From: Bacteroidales bacterium
GTDB lineage: Bacteria; Bacteroidota; Bacteroidia; Bacteroidales; VadinHA17
Direction: 5' to 3'
Length of the DNA: 8,966 nucleotides
NCBI GenBank assembly: GCA_013314865.1
Contig: JABUEV010000069.1
Coordinates: 1-8,966 of the forward strand
Part shown: positions 1-6,753 of the stretch, piece by piece
Position numbering within the stretch: the stretch's first letter is position 1
How the letters are laid out: each line of letters begins with the position of its first letter
Position numbers and translations under genes: made by a program
The notes under the pieces: model-generated
Database searches by the model: none
Told to the model about the DNA's origin: nothing
What the model saw: only the letters and a program-made list of their open reading frames with translations

Positions 1-1686
1 ATATCTACTGAAGGGATAACTTCTTTTGGAAACGGGACTGAAGTAGCTGTTCTGAATGAAACAGGAGGAAGGGCTGTCAAAATATGGGATCACTTGTCCG
101 CCCATCAGGCTTATATAATGGCTCTTTACAGACACAGAAGCCGCGCTGTGCAGATACTTGATCAAATGGTCGCTGATTATGCTAAATCAGTCAGCTCGGG
201 AATGGGACGAATTGGCAATAACTCCAGAATACTTAATTGCCGCAACATTAAAAATCTTAGAATAGGTCCGTATACAAAGATAGAAGGCGCAATAAACCTC
301 GAGGAGGGATCAATTAACAGCTGTAAGGAGGATCCGGTTTACATAGGCCCCGGTGTAATAATGGAACATTTTATTGTATGTTCAGGATCCACAGTTACTG
401 AGTCAACACTGATTGATAAATGTTTTGTAGGGCAAGGCTGCGTTTTGGGGAAACACTATTCGGCTGAAAATTCTTTGTTTTTTGCCAACTGTGGTGGTTA
501 TCACGGTGAAGCGTGTTCAATATTTGCCGGGCCTTATACGGTTACACATCATAAGTCAACTCTTCTGATAGCCGGTATTTTTTCCTTCATGAATGCAGGA
601 AGCGGATCAAACCAGAGTAATCATATGTACAAGCTTGGCCCAATCCATCAGGGAATAATGGAGAGAGGATCCAAGACAACAAGCGATTCGTATCTGCTGT
701 GGCCGGCACGCATTGGCCCGTATACATTGGTGATGGGCCGGCATTATAAAAATATGGACACTTCATCACTCCCCTTCTCATATCTTATTGAAAGCAATGA
801 TGAGAGTATTCTGGTTCCTGCCATAAACCTCAGAAGCGTGGGAACAATAAGGGACGCCCAGAAATGGCCGGTCAGGGATAAAAGAAAGGATCCTGACAAG
901 ATTGACCAGGTAAATTTTAACCTTTTAAGTCCTTATACTATAAGAAAGATGATAGAAGGCAGAAACCTCCTCAAACGCCTTAAGTCGGTTTCAGGCTCTG
1001 TTTCTGCTTCATACAGTTATAACAGCATGCTTATTAAGGGTCCGTCGCTTGAGAGGGGTATTAACTTATACCAGATGGGCATCAACAAATTCCTCGGAAA
1101 CTCACTGATAAAAAGGCTTGAAGGGATAGAGTTTAAATCTGACGAAGAGCTTCAGAAGAGACTTGAACCTGATCAGGAAATGGGAAGAGGTGAATGGGTC
1201 GACCTTGCCGGGCTTATAGCTCCGCAAAAGGCTGTTGATGAACTGCTGGATAATATTGAGTCAGGCAAAATCAATAAAATTGAGGAGGTTGCTGAAGCAT
1301 TCAGATTCATGCACCGGTCGTATTATGACTGGGAGTGGACATGGTCGTGCGAAAGACTTGAGGAGGAGATTGGCAAACCTGTAAGTAAATTCACTGCAGA
1401 GGATGTGATCAGAATGGTTGAGGTATGGAAGAAGAGTGTTGTTGACCTCGACAAGTTGCTGTATGAAGATGCCCGCAAGGAGTTTACCCTCTCTTCAATG
1501 ACTGGCTTTGGAATAGATGGCGGAGAAGATATAAAGAAACTCGACTTTGAACAGGTAAGAGGCGATTTTGAGTCTAACAGTGTAGTGGCAGCAATCCAGG
1601 ATCACATAAGGCAGAAGAGTGCACTTGGCGACGAACTGATAGAACGCATGCGCAGGATAACCAGAAAGGCTACCTTACCTGCCTGA
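1..1686 (+). CDS. DUF4954 family protein with left-handed beta-helix repeats, 5'-truncated
   Basis: The reading frame is open from base 1 to the TGA at 1684-1686, giving 561 residues. The gene starts upstream of the window; the TTG at 94 is only an internal codon. I recognise the DUF4954 family, common in Bacteroidota and biochemically undefined; full-length members are longer, so roughly the first 100 residues are probably missing. Residues about 70-246 carry hexapeptide-like repeats (IGPYTKIEGA, VYIGPGVIME, IGPYTLVMG) that fit a left-handed beta-helix like that of sugar acyl- and nucleotidyl-transferases. A His-His-Lys at window residues 183-185 and GPIHQGIMERGSK further on are striking polar motifs within the helix. 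The C-terminal half (about residues 300-561) looks mainly helical and charged. No signal peptide or membrane segment is visible in this part, so a cytoplasmic location is likely. The substrate is unknown. Its 3' end overlaps rfbB on the opposite strand by 12 bp, so the two are not co-transcribed. Confidence 0.85.
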   Translation: MSTEGITSFGNGTEVAVLNETGGRAVKIWDHLSAHQAYIMALYRHRSRAVQILDQMVADYAKSVSSGMGRIGNNSRILNCRNIKNLRIGPYTKIEGAINLEEGSINSCKEDPVYIGPGVIMEHFIVCSGSTVTESTLIDKCFVGQGCVLGKHYSAENSLFFANCGGYHGEACSIFAGPYTVTHHKSTLLIAGIFSFMNAGSGSNQSNHMYKLGPIHQGIMERGSKTTSDSYLLWPARIGPYTLVMGRHYKNMDTSSLPFSYLIESNDESILVPAINLRSVGTIRDAQKWPVRDKRKDPDKIDQVNFNLLSPYTIRKMIEGRNLLKRLKSVSGSVSASYSYNSMLIKGPSLERGINLYQMGINKFLGNSLIKRLEGIEFKSDEELQKRLEPDQEMGRGEWVDLAGLIAPQKAVDELLDNIESGKINKIEEVAEAFRFMHRSYYDWEWTWSCERLEEEIGKPVSKFTAEDVIRMVEVWKKSVVDLDKLLYEDARKEFTLSSMTGFGIDGGEDIKKLDFEQVRGDFESNSVVAAIQDHIRQKSALGDELIERMRRITRKATLPA

Positions 1687-2736
1687 ATATTGCTCCTGGT
1701 AATACTTTTGATACTCACCTGAGATGACTCTTTCAAGCCAGCGGGTATTTGAGAGATACCAGTCAACGGTCTTTTCAAGTCCTTCTGAAAAATCTGATAT
1801 CGGCTCCCATCCAAGCTCATTCCTGAGTTTTGAGGAATCGATCGCATACCTGAGGTCATGACCAGGCCTGTCTTTCACAAATGTTAAAAGTTTCTCTGAA
1901 GTGCCTGTCTGACGACCGAGTTTTTTATCCATTATTCTGCAAAGAAGCTTTAGAAGATCAATATTTTTCCATTCATTATTGCCTCCTATGTTGTAAGTCT
2001 CGCCTGGCCTTCCCTTGTGGAAGATAAGATCTACAGCCTTAGCATGGTCCTCAACATAAAGCCAGTCGCGCACGTTTTCTCCCCTGCCATATACAGGAAC
2101 AGGCTTGTTGTTTCGTATATTATTAATCGCCAATGGTATAAGTTTTTCAGGAAACTGGTTTGGCCCGTAGTTGTTGGAGCAGTTTGAGACAATCACAGGA
2201 AGTCCGTATGTATGGCCATAAGCTCTTACTAGATGATCTGAACTTGCCTTGGATGCTGAGTATGGGCTCTTTGGATCATAAGGACTTTTTTCGGTGAAGT
2301 ATCCCTTTTCACCGAGCGATCCAAATACTTCATCAGTGGAAATATGGTAAAACAGTTTTCCTTCCTTGCTATCCTTCCAGGCATTTAATGAGGCATTCAG
2401 CAGGTTAACAGTACCTACTATATTAGTATGAACAAATGCTTCAGGTCCGGTTATTGACCGGTCAACATGTGATTCGGCAGCAAGGTGGATAATGCCGTCA
2501 AAGGCATACTTGCTGAAAAGATTGAAGACTGCATCTTTATCAACAATATCCAGCTTTTCAAATATGTAATTCTTCTCTTTTTCAATGTCAGTTAGGTTTT
2601 CAAGGTTACCGGCATATGTAAGTTTGTCAGCATTGATGATTTTGTAGCGGGGATATTTCTTAACAAAAAGTCTTACAACGTGAGAACCTATAAAACCTGC
2701 ACCCCCTGTAATAAGGATGATTTTTTTTTCATTCAT
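1675..2736 (-). CDS. rfbB: dTDP-glucose 4,6-dehydratase
   Basis: This extended short-chain dehydrogenase (353 residues, a normal length) converts dTDP-glucose to dTDP-4-keto-6-deoxyglucose with bound NAD+. That is the branch point for rhamnose and other 6-deoxyhexoses. Visible motifs are the Rossmann glycine motif GGAGFIGSH (residues 11-19), the TDE catalytic triplet T134-D135-E136, and the YxxxK pair Y159/K163. SNNYGPNQFPEKLIP and YGRGENVRDWLYVEDH are typical of RfbB/RmlB rather than of generic epimerases. I chose the ATG at 2736 because it places the Rossmann strand at the usual distance from the N-terminus and gives an ATGA overlap with the galE stop, which suggests translational coupling. 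An in-frame ATG at 2769 would add 11 residues and overlap galE further. It is the last gene of the leftward sugar block. The stop lies inside the end of the DUF4954 gene. rfbA, rfbC and rfbD are not in the window, so the final sugar cannot be inferred. Confidence 0.93.
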   Translation of the reverse strand: MNEKKIILITGGAGFIGSHVVRLFVKKYPRYKIINADKLTYAGNLENLTDIEKEKNYIFEKLDIVDKDAVFNLFSKYAFDGIIHLAAESHVDRSITGPEAFVHTNIVGTVNLLNASLNAWKDSKEGKLFYHISTDEVFGSLGEKGYFTEKSPYDPKSPYSASKASSDHLVRAYGHTYGLPVIVSNCSNNYGPNQFPEKLIPLAINNIRNNKPVPVYGRGENVRDWLYVEDHAKAVDLIFHKGRPGETYNIGGNNEWKNIDLLKLLCRIMDKKLGRQTGTSEKLLTFVKDRPGHDLRYAIDSSKLRNELGWEPISDFSEGLEKTVDWYLSNTRWLERVISGEYQKYYQEQYSGR

Positions 2737-3767
2737 GACCGGTTTTGTTTTCTGATAAATTTTTCCCATTCCCAGGCACTCTTCATTGCATCATCGAGAG
2801 TATAGATTGTTTTCCATCCGAGCTCCCTGTTTGCCAGGGAGGGATCCGCCCAGATTTTTTCAATATCACCGGGCCTCCTCGATGTTACTCGGTATTTCAG
2901 CTTTACACCTGTAGCCCTCTCAAAAGATTTTATAGCTTCAAAAACCGAAACTCCTGTCCCTGTGCCGAGGTTAAAAACCTCGTAATTCTTTTTGTTTTTA
3001 TTTTCAAGAAGTCTTTTCAATGCAACTATGTGGGCTCTTGCAAGGTCGACCACATGGAGGTAATCTCTGATGCATGAACCGTCGGGTGTGTCATAATCAT
3101 CTCCAAAAACCTTCAGTTCATCCCTGAGCCCGTAGGCAGTCTGGGTTATGAAAGGCACAAGGTTTTCAGGCACTCCCCTCGGAAGCTCACCGATTAATGC
3201 TGTCGGATGGGCTCCTATCGGATTGAAATACCTTAGTGATATAGCTTTAATTTTATCGTCTGCTTCACATGTATCTCTGATAATATCTTCGCCTATTTTT
3301 TTGGTATTTCCATAAGGTGATTTTGCAGGCTGAAGGGGTGCATCTTCAGAGACTGGCAGTTTTTCGGGTTGTCCGTATACTGTGCAGGATGATGAAAAAA
3401 CCATGGATGCAATGTCATGCCTTTTCATTGCCTCAAGAAGGTTGATAAGCGATAGAAGGTTGTTTCTGTAATATTCCAGAGGCTTTCTTACTGACTCTCC
3501 TACAGCTTTATAAGCTGCAAAATGAATTATTGCCGATATATCATTATGTTTTCTGAAGAAATCTTCAAGTCTTGCTTCATTGCACAGGTCAAATACTTCA
3601 AGTTCAGGCCTGACACCGGTTATTTGCCCTATTCTGTCGGCTACAACAGCTTCCGAATTGTAAAGGTTGTCGATAATCGCTACTTCAAACCCATCTGTGA
3701 TTAGTTCGGCGACGGTATGAGAACCAATATAGCCAGTCCCTCCGGTGACAAGTATTTTCTTGTTCAT
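2733..3767 (-). CDS. galE: UDP-glucose 4-epimerase
   Basis: GalE interconverts UDP-glucose and UDP-galactose (and in some members the N-acetylated forms) through a 4-keto intermediate on tightly bound NAD+. The 344-residue length is standard. Motifs seen are GGTGYIGSH (residues 9-17), the substrate serine in SSSCTVYG (S127), and Y152/K156 in PYGNTK. RYFNPIGAHP and the C-terminal RRPGDIEKIWADPS are GalE-specific. The position matching E. coli Tyr299 and human Cys307, which gates N-acetylhexosamine binding, is Ile305 here. The start is the ATG at 3765-3767; the upstream bases are A/T-rich with no Shine-Dalgarno sequence, as is usual in Bacteroidota. A 99-bp gap separates it from wbpB, so it may have its own promoter, but I found no clear box. 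Its TGA overlaps the rfbB ATG. It probably supplies UDP-Gal or UDP-GalNAc for the envelope glycans served by the neighbouring genes; that role is inferred. Confidence 0.93.
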   Translation of the reverse strand: MNKKILVTGGTGYIGSHTVAELITDGFEVAIIDNLYNSEAVVADRIGQITGVRPELEVFDLCNEARLEDFFRKHNDISAIIHFAAYKAVGESVRKPLEYYRNNLLSLINLLEAMKRHDIASMVFSSSCTVYGQPEKLPVSEDAPLQPAKSPYGNTKKIGEDIIRDTCEADDKIKAISLRYFNPIGAHPTALIGELPRGVPENLVPFITQTAYGLRDELKVFGDDYDTPDGSCIRDYLHVVDLARAHIVALKRLLENKNKKNYEVFNLGTGTGVSVFEAIKSFERATGVKLKYRVTSRRPGDIEKIWADPSLANRELGWKTIYTLDDAMKSAWEWEKFIRKQNRS

Positions 3768-3866
3768 TTTAAGTGAATTAGTTAGATATTTCTAATCAGT
3801 CTCATCCTGCAGTATTGAGCACTTTTATTGAAATACATATTTATAATAATGAAATAAAGCGCCATT
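3768..3866. other. 99-bp gap between wbpB and galE
   Basis: This is the only sizeable gap inside the leftward sugar block. It is AT-rich and contains no open frame of note. On the minus strand I see no TAnnTTTG box and no GC-rich hairpin followed by a T run. A short A/T-rich inverted repeat (TTAGA-4 nt-TCTAA at 3782-3795) lies just upstream of galE but is too weak to call a structure. Whether transcription restarts here or reads through from wbpB cannot be told from sequence. Confidence 0.4.
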
Positions 3867-4820
3867 TTATTGTGATTTAAGCATCGGATGATAATTTCCG
3901 GTAAGTCCGACAGGTGTTGAATTTCTTATTATGTATGCTGTATTGATAGAAGGCCGTGCATCATTCAGACCGAATCCGTTTCCTGCCAGTATTTCTTTAT
4001 ATGAGAGGGTATGAAGGTCAGTAAATCCTTCACTGAATTCAACTTCTTCGCCATCAACCACGATTGACCTGAAAGTTCTGTGTTTAGCTTCTTTAACAGG
4101 TGCGGGCAGGTCGTTGTAATCGAGGCTGAGAAACCATCTTATGCGTGCCTTTTCAAGTTCAAGAAATCCGGCTGCCTTATCCGGACGTGAGACATGAACA
4201 ATCACCTGCCGGGTATCACCAAAAATCCAGCTCAGGAGGTCAAAGAAATGAATTCCGATATTTGTTGAAACACCTCCGGATTTCTGGATGTTGCCTTTCC
4301 AGGAGATGTAATACCAGTTGCCGCGGCTTGTGATGTAAGTCAGGTCTATATCATAAATTTTATCAGCAGGCCCTTCCTGGATTCTTTTCCTCAGTTCAAT
4401 GATCTTTGGATGAAGTCTAAGCTGAAGAATAGTAAAAATCCTTCTTCCTGTTTCATTTTCAATTTCCTGAAGGTCATCCACGTTCCAGGGGTTAAGAACA
4501 ATTGGCTTTTCGCAGATTGCGTCTGCTTTGTGCCTCAGGGCGAATCTTATATGAGCATCATGAAGATAATTTGGAGAACAAATACTTACATAGTCTATTT
4601 TAGTTCCCTGTCGTTTCAGTTTATCAAAATGTCTGTCAAACCTTTCAAATTCCACAAAAAAGTCGCTATGAGGGAAATAACTGTCCAGGATTCCGACACT
4701 GTCGAAAGGATCAAGGCTGGCGATAAGATTGTTACCTGTCTCTTTTATTGCTTTAAGATGTCTTACAGCCACAAATCCTGCAACTCCGATAAGTCCAAAA
4801 TTTTTAGGTTTATTATCCAT
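3867..4820 (-). CDS. wbpB: UDP-N-acetyl-glucosaminuronate 3-dehydrogenase (WbpB/WlbA type)
   Basis: This Gfo/Idh/MocA-family NAD-dependent oxidoreductase has 317 residues. It oxidises C3 of UDP-2-acetamido-2-deoxy-glucuronic acid to the 3-keto sugar that the aminotransferase WbpE then takes. The N-terminus FGLIGVAGFVAVRHLKAIK (residues 8-26) is the altered Rossmann motif characteristic of WbpB/WlbA rather than of general Gfo/Idh proteins. VSICSPNYLH (78-87), the family EKP with K105, and GIHFFDLLSW with H191 and D194 follow in the expected order. The middle stretch FTILQLRLHPKI also matches my recollection of Pseudomonas WbpB closely. In characterised WbpB enzymes the NADH is reoxidised by 2-oxoglutarate, linking the reaction to WbpE; I cannot confirm that from sequence. 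The start ATG at 4818-4820 lies 8 bp after the wbpD stop, so co-transcription is very likely. The protein should be cytoplasmic. A different uronic-acid dehydrogenase specificity is possible but less likely given wbpD and wbpE next door. Confidence 0.88.
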   Translation of the reverse strand: MDNKPKNFGLIGVAGFVAVRHLKAIKETGNNLIASLDPFDSVGILDSYFPHSDFFVEFERFDRHFDKLKRQGTKIDYVSICSPNYLHDAHIRFALRHKADAICEKPIVLNPWNVDDLQEIENETGRRIFTILQLRLHPKIIELRKRIQEGPADKIYDIDLTYITSRGNWYYISWKGNIQKSGGVSTNIGIHFFDLLSWIFGDTRQVIVHVSRPDKAAGFLELEKARIRWFLSLDYNDLPAPVKEAKHRTFRSIVVDGEEVEFSEGFTDLHTLSYKEILAGNGFGLNDARPSINTAYIIRNSTPVGLTGNYHPMLKSQ

Positions 4821-4828
4821 GTTTATCT

Positions 4829-5422
4829 TTACTGGTTAATCTGATTATTGATCTTTGACACCATTCCGTTTTCAAGTTTATATTTCTCACCGCTTTCAGG
4901 GCATATTGCGATCCCATTTTCGTTGAATTCAAGCCGGTGGCCGAATTCGCTCATCCATCCGATATGTTTTGCGGGATTTCCTACTACCAGTGAATAGGGA
5001 AGGACCTCTTTGGTAACAACAGCTCCGGCACCGATAAAGGCGTATCGGCCGATCCTGTTACCGCATATAATTGTTGCGTTGGCCCCAATTGTGGCACCCT
5101 TTTCTACTATTGTAGTAACATATTTATCTCTTCTTACAACAGCACTGCGCGGATTCAAAATATTTGTAAAAACCATCGACGGACCGAGAAAAACATCATC
5201 TTCACATATAACTCCCGTGTATACCGACACATTGTTCTGCACCTTTACATTTTTTCCAAGCCTTACTCCGGGAGAGATGACAACATTTTGCCCGATATTG
5301 CAGTTTTCACCAATTTCAGATCCGGTCATTATATGACTGAAGTGCCATATTTTTGTGCCTTTGCCAATTTTACAGCCATCATCAATCACTGCCGTTTCAT
5401 GTGCAAAATATTCTTTTTCCAT
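4829..5422 (-). CDS. wbpD: UDP-2-acetamido-3-amino-2,3-dideoxy-glucuronate N-acetyltransferase (WbpD/WlbB type)
   Basis: This hexapeptide-repeat acetyltransferase (197 residues) moves acetyl from acetyl-CoA to the 3-amino group made by WbpE, giving UDP-2,3-diacetamido-2,3-dideoxy-glucuronic acid. Imperfect hexapeptide turns (IGKGTKIW, IGENCNIG, LGKNVKVQ, IGANATII, IGAGAVVT) run from about residue 13 to 137 and build a left-handed beta-helix, active as a trimer in the family. VFTNILNPRSAV (residues 84-95) and VVGNPAKHIGWMSEFGHRL (147-165) are typical of WbpD/WlbB. The tail beyond residue 170 contains CPESGEKY, a feature I associate with this subfamily. The start ATG at 5420-5422 follows the wbpE stop by 5 bp, and the stop precedes wbpB by 8 bp, which indicates a single operon. 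No Shine-Dalgarno sequence is seen. Related LbH enzymes such as PglD or WbbJ act on other sugars, but the gene context favours this assignment. Confidence 0.88.
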   Translation of the reverse strand: MEKEYFAHETAVIDDGCKIGKGTKIWHFSHIMTGSEIGENCNIGQNVVISPGVRLGKNVKVQNNVSVYTGVICEDDVFLGPSMVFTNILNPRSAVVRRDKYVTTIVEKGATIGANATIICGNRIGRYAFIGAGAVVTKEVLPYSLVVGNPAKHIGWMSEFGHRLEFNENGIAICPESGEKYKLENGMVSKINNQINQ

Positions 5423-5427
5423 TTTAT

Positions 5428-6555
5428 CTATTCAAAAAATTTCAAAACGTTTTGAGTTATGTATTCCAGCTGTTCAGTATCAATTTCAGGATGCATTGGC
5501 AACGACAAAACCTCACTGCACAAAGCATTTGTCACCGGAAAGTCTTCTTCTTTGTAGCCAAGGTATCTGTAAGCGTTCTGTTTATGAAGGGGTACAGGAT
5601 AATAAACCATTGAGGGTATTTTTTTCTCACTGAGATATTTTTTCAGCTCATCCCTCTTTCCGTTTTTTATTCTCAGTGTATACTGGTGAAAAATGTGAGT
5701 AGACCAGGGCACCCTTCGGGGAGATACAATATACGGACAGCTTGCAAATGCCTTGTCATAATAGTCTGCGGCATTCCTTCTAGCCTCGTTGTATTTGTCA
5801 AGATACTTTAGTTTTACTCTCAGAATAGCTGCCTGAACAGTGTCGAGCCTTGAATTTATTCCGACATGGTCATGATGGTATTTGATCTTCATTCCATGAT
5901 TTGCTATGCTTCTGGCTTTAATTGCAAACTCTTCATTGTTTGTATACAAAGCGCCTCCGTCACCATAACATCCCAGGTTTTTTGACGGGAAGAAGGAAGT
6001 TGTGCCGATATCTCCTATGGTGCCCGACTTTTGCTTCTTGCCGTTACTGAAAATAAAATCTGCGCCAGTGGATTGTGCTGCATCCTCAATGACAAACAGA
6101 CCATATTGTCCGGCAATCTTGTTAATACTTTCCATGTCAGAACATTGCCCGAAAAGATGAACCGGAACTATGGCTTTTGTATGAGGAGTAACTGCTTTCA
6201 TCACAGCTTCAGGTGAGATATTGAAGGTGTCAGGGTCAGGATCAACAAGTACAAGTTTGAGTCCCAGCAAAGCCACAACTTCAACAGTTGAAATGAATGT
6301 GAAGTCAGTGGTAATTACTTCATCTCCCGGTTTAAGGCCAAGAGTCATCATGGCAATCTGAAGGGCATCAGTGCCGTTGGCACATGAAACAACATGTTTG
6401 ACCCCCATGTAATCCTGGAGCTCCTTTTCAAATTCTGTCACTTCAGGTCCTTTAATAAAAGCTGTGGAATCAATTACCTTTTGAATGGCATCATTAATTT
6501 CTGACCTGATATTTGAGTACTGTTTCTGCAGGTCAACCATCTGAATCTCTCTCAT
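5428..6555 (-). CDS. wbpE: UDP-2-acetamido-2-deoxy-3-oxo-glucuronate aminotransferase (WbpE/WlbC type)
   Basis: This PLP-dependent sugar aminotransferase of the DegT/DnrJ/EryC1 family (375 residues) converts the 3-keto product of WbpB to the 3-amino sugar using glutamate. It has the family landmarks SCANGTDALQ (57-66), IEDAAQS with D158 near the cofactor, and the Schiff-base lysine K192 in TSFFPSKNLGCYGDGGA. The downstream NSRLDTVQAAIL and MVYYPVPLHKQ match WbpE closely. I chose the ATG at 6555 because it begins MREIQMVDLQ, a family-typical N-terminus. A GTG at 6564 would add three residues, and an ATG at 6540 would remove five. It is the first gene of the leftward block, followed 5 bp later by wbpD. 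Its promoter must lie in the divergent region shared with the HU/SPOR gene, but I could not identify it. Other C3 or C4 sugar aminotransferases of the same family remain possible; the adjacent wbpB and wbpD make this specificity by far the likeliest. Confidence 0.9.
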   Translation of the reverse strand: MREIQMVDLQKQYSNIRSEINDAIQKVIDSTAFIKGPEVTEFEKELQDYMGVKHVVSCANGTDALQIAMMTLGLKPGDEVITTDFTFISTVEVVALLGLKLVLVDPDPDTFNISPEAVMKAVTPHTKAIVPVHLFGQCSDMESINKIAGQYGLFVIEDAAQSTGADFIFSNGKKQKSGTIGDIGTTSFFPSKNLGCYGDGGALYTNNEEFAIKARSIANHGMKIKYHHDHVGINSRLDTVQAAILRVKLKYLDKYNEARRNAADYYDKAFASCPYIVSPRRVPWSTHIFHQYTLRIKNGKRDELKKYLSEKKIPSMVYYPVPLHKQNAYRYLGYKEEDFPVTNALCSEVLSLPMHPEIDTEQLEYITQNVLKFFE

Positions 6556-6753
6556 GGAAAGCACTAAAAAAATATGGACGAAGATAATATTTTTATGTGG
6601 CTTCTGTGCATTTTTAATAAATAGTACGGCATAGGTCTTATGTTGAAAAGACAGTCAAAAAAATGTTAAATAAAATGTTCATAAGTATAGCCCCGGTTTA
6701 CTGAATGCAGTGGTTTAATTCCCGTAATTTTGTTCAGGACTAAAACAGGAATT
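6556..6753. promoter_or_regulatory. Divergent intergenic region between the wbp block and the HU/SPOR gene
   Basis: The 198 bp between wbpE (leftward) and the HU/SPOR gene (rightward) must hold the promoters of both units, since the sugar block and the HU/SPOR gene each end tail-to-tail against a neighbour. It is AT-rich with several A runs. On the plus strand there is one good TAnnTTTG match at 6725-6732. On the minus strand I found only one-mismatch variants (for example TATTTTTT just before wbpE), so the wbpE promoter is unresolved. No RNA gene, riboswitch-like structure or terminator is evident. Confidence 0.5.

Noticed and set aside
94..96. TTG as start of the DUF4954 gene
   Set aside because: The frame is open to base 1 and the upstream residues (for example GNGTEVAVLNETGG) look like conserved DUF4954 sequence, so the real start lies outside the window.
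2767..2769. Upstream ATG as the rfbB start
   Set aside because: It would add an unusual 11-residue N-terminal extension and overlap galE by 37 bp; the ATG at 2736 gives the family-typical start and an ATGA junction.
3782..3795. Short inverted repeat TTAGA-4 nt-TCTAA upstream of galE
   Set aside because: A five-pair, mostly A/T stem is too weak to be a terminator or riboswitch and is expected by chance in AT-rich spacers.
4410..4844. A 144-codon open frame on the + strand opposite wbpB
   Set aside because: It runs antisense through the conserved wbpB frame, has no recognisable domain or start signal, and its composition is what a reversed coding strand gives.
5353..5633. Two overlapping + strand open frames across the wbpD/wbpE junction
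   Set aside because: They overlap each other and two well-supported minus-strand genes, with no family resemblance.
1675..6555. Horizontally acquired glycan island
   Set aside because: I see no integrase, transposase, tRNA, direct repeats or obvious shift in composition to support transfer.
6556..6700. Promoter for wbpE on the minus strand
   Set aside because: Only one-mismatch versions of TAnnTTTG occur and none has a suitably spaced -33 TTTG, so I did not call a site.
6699..6712. Small palindrome ACTG-AATG-CAGT upstream of the -7 box
   Set aside because: There are only four Watson-Crick pairs, extended by wobbles; it is not distinguishable from chance.
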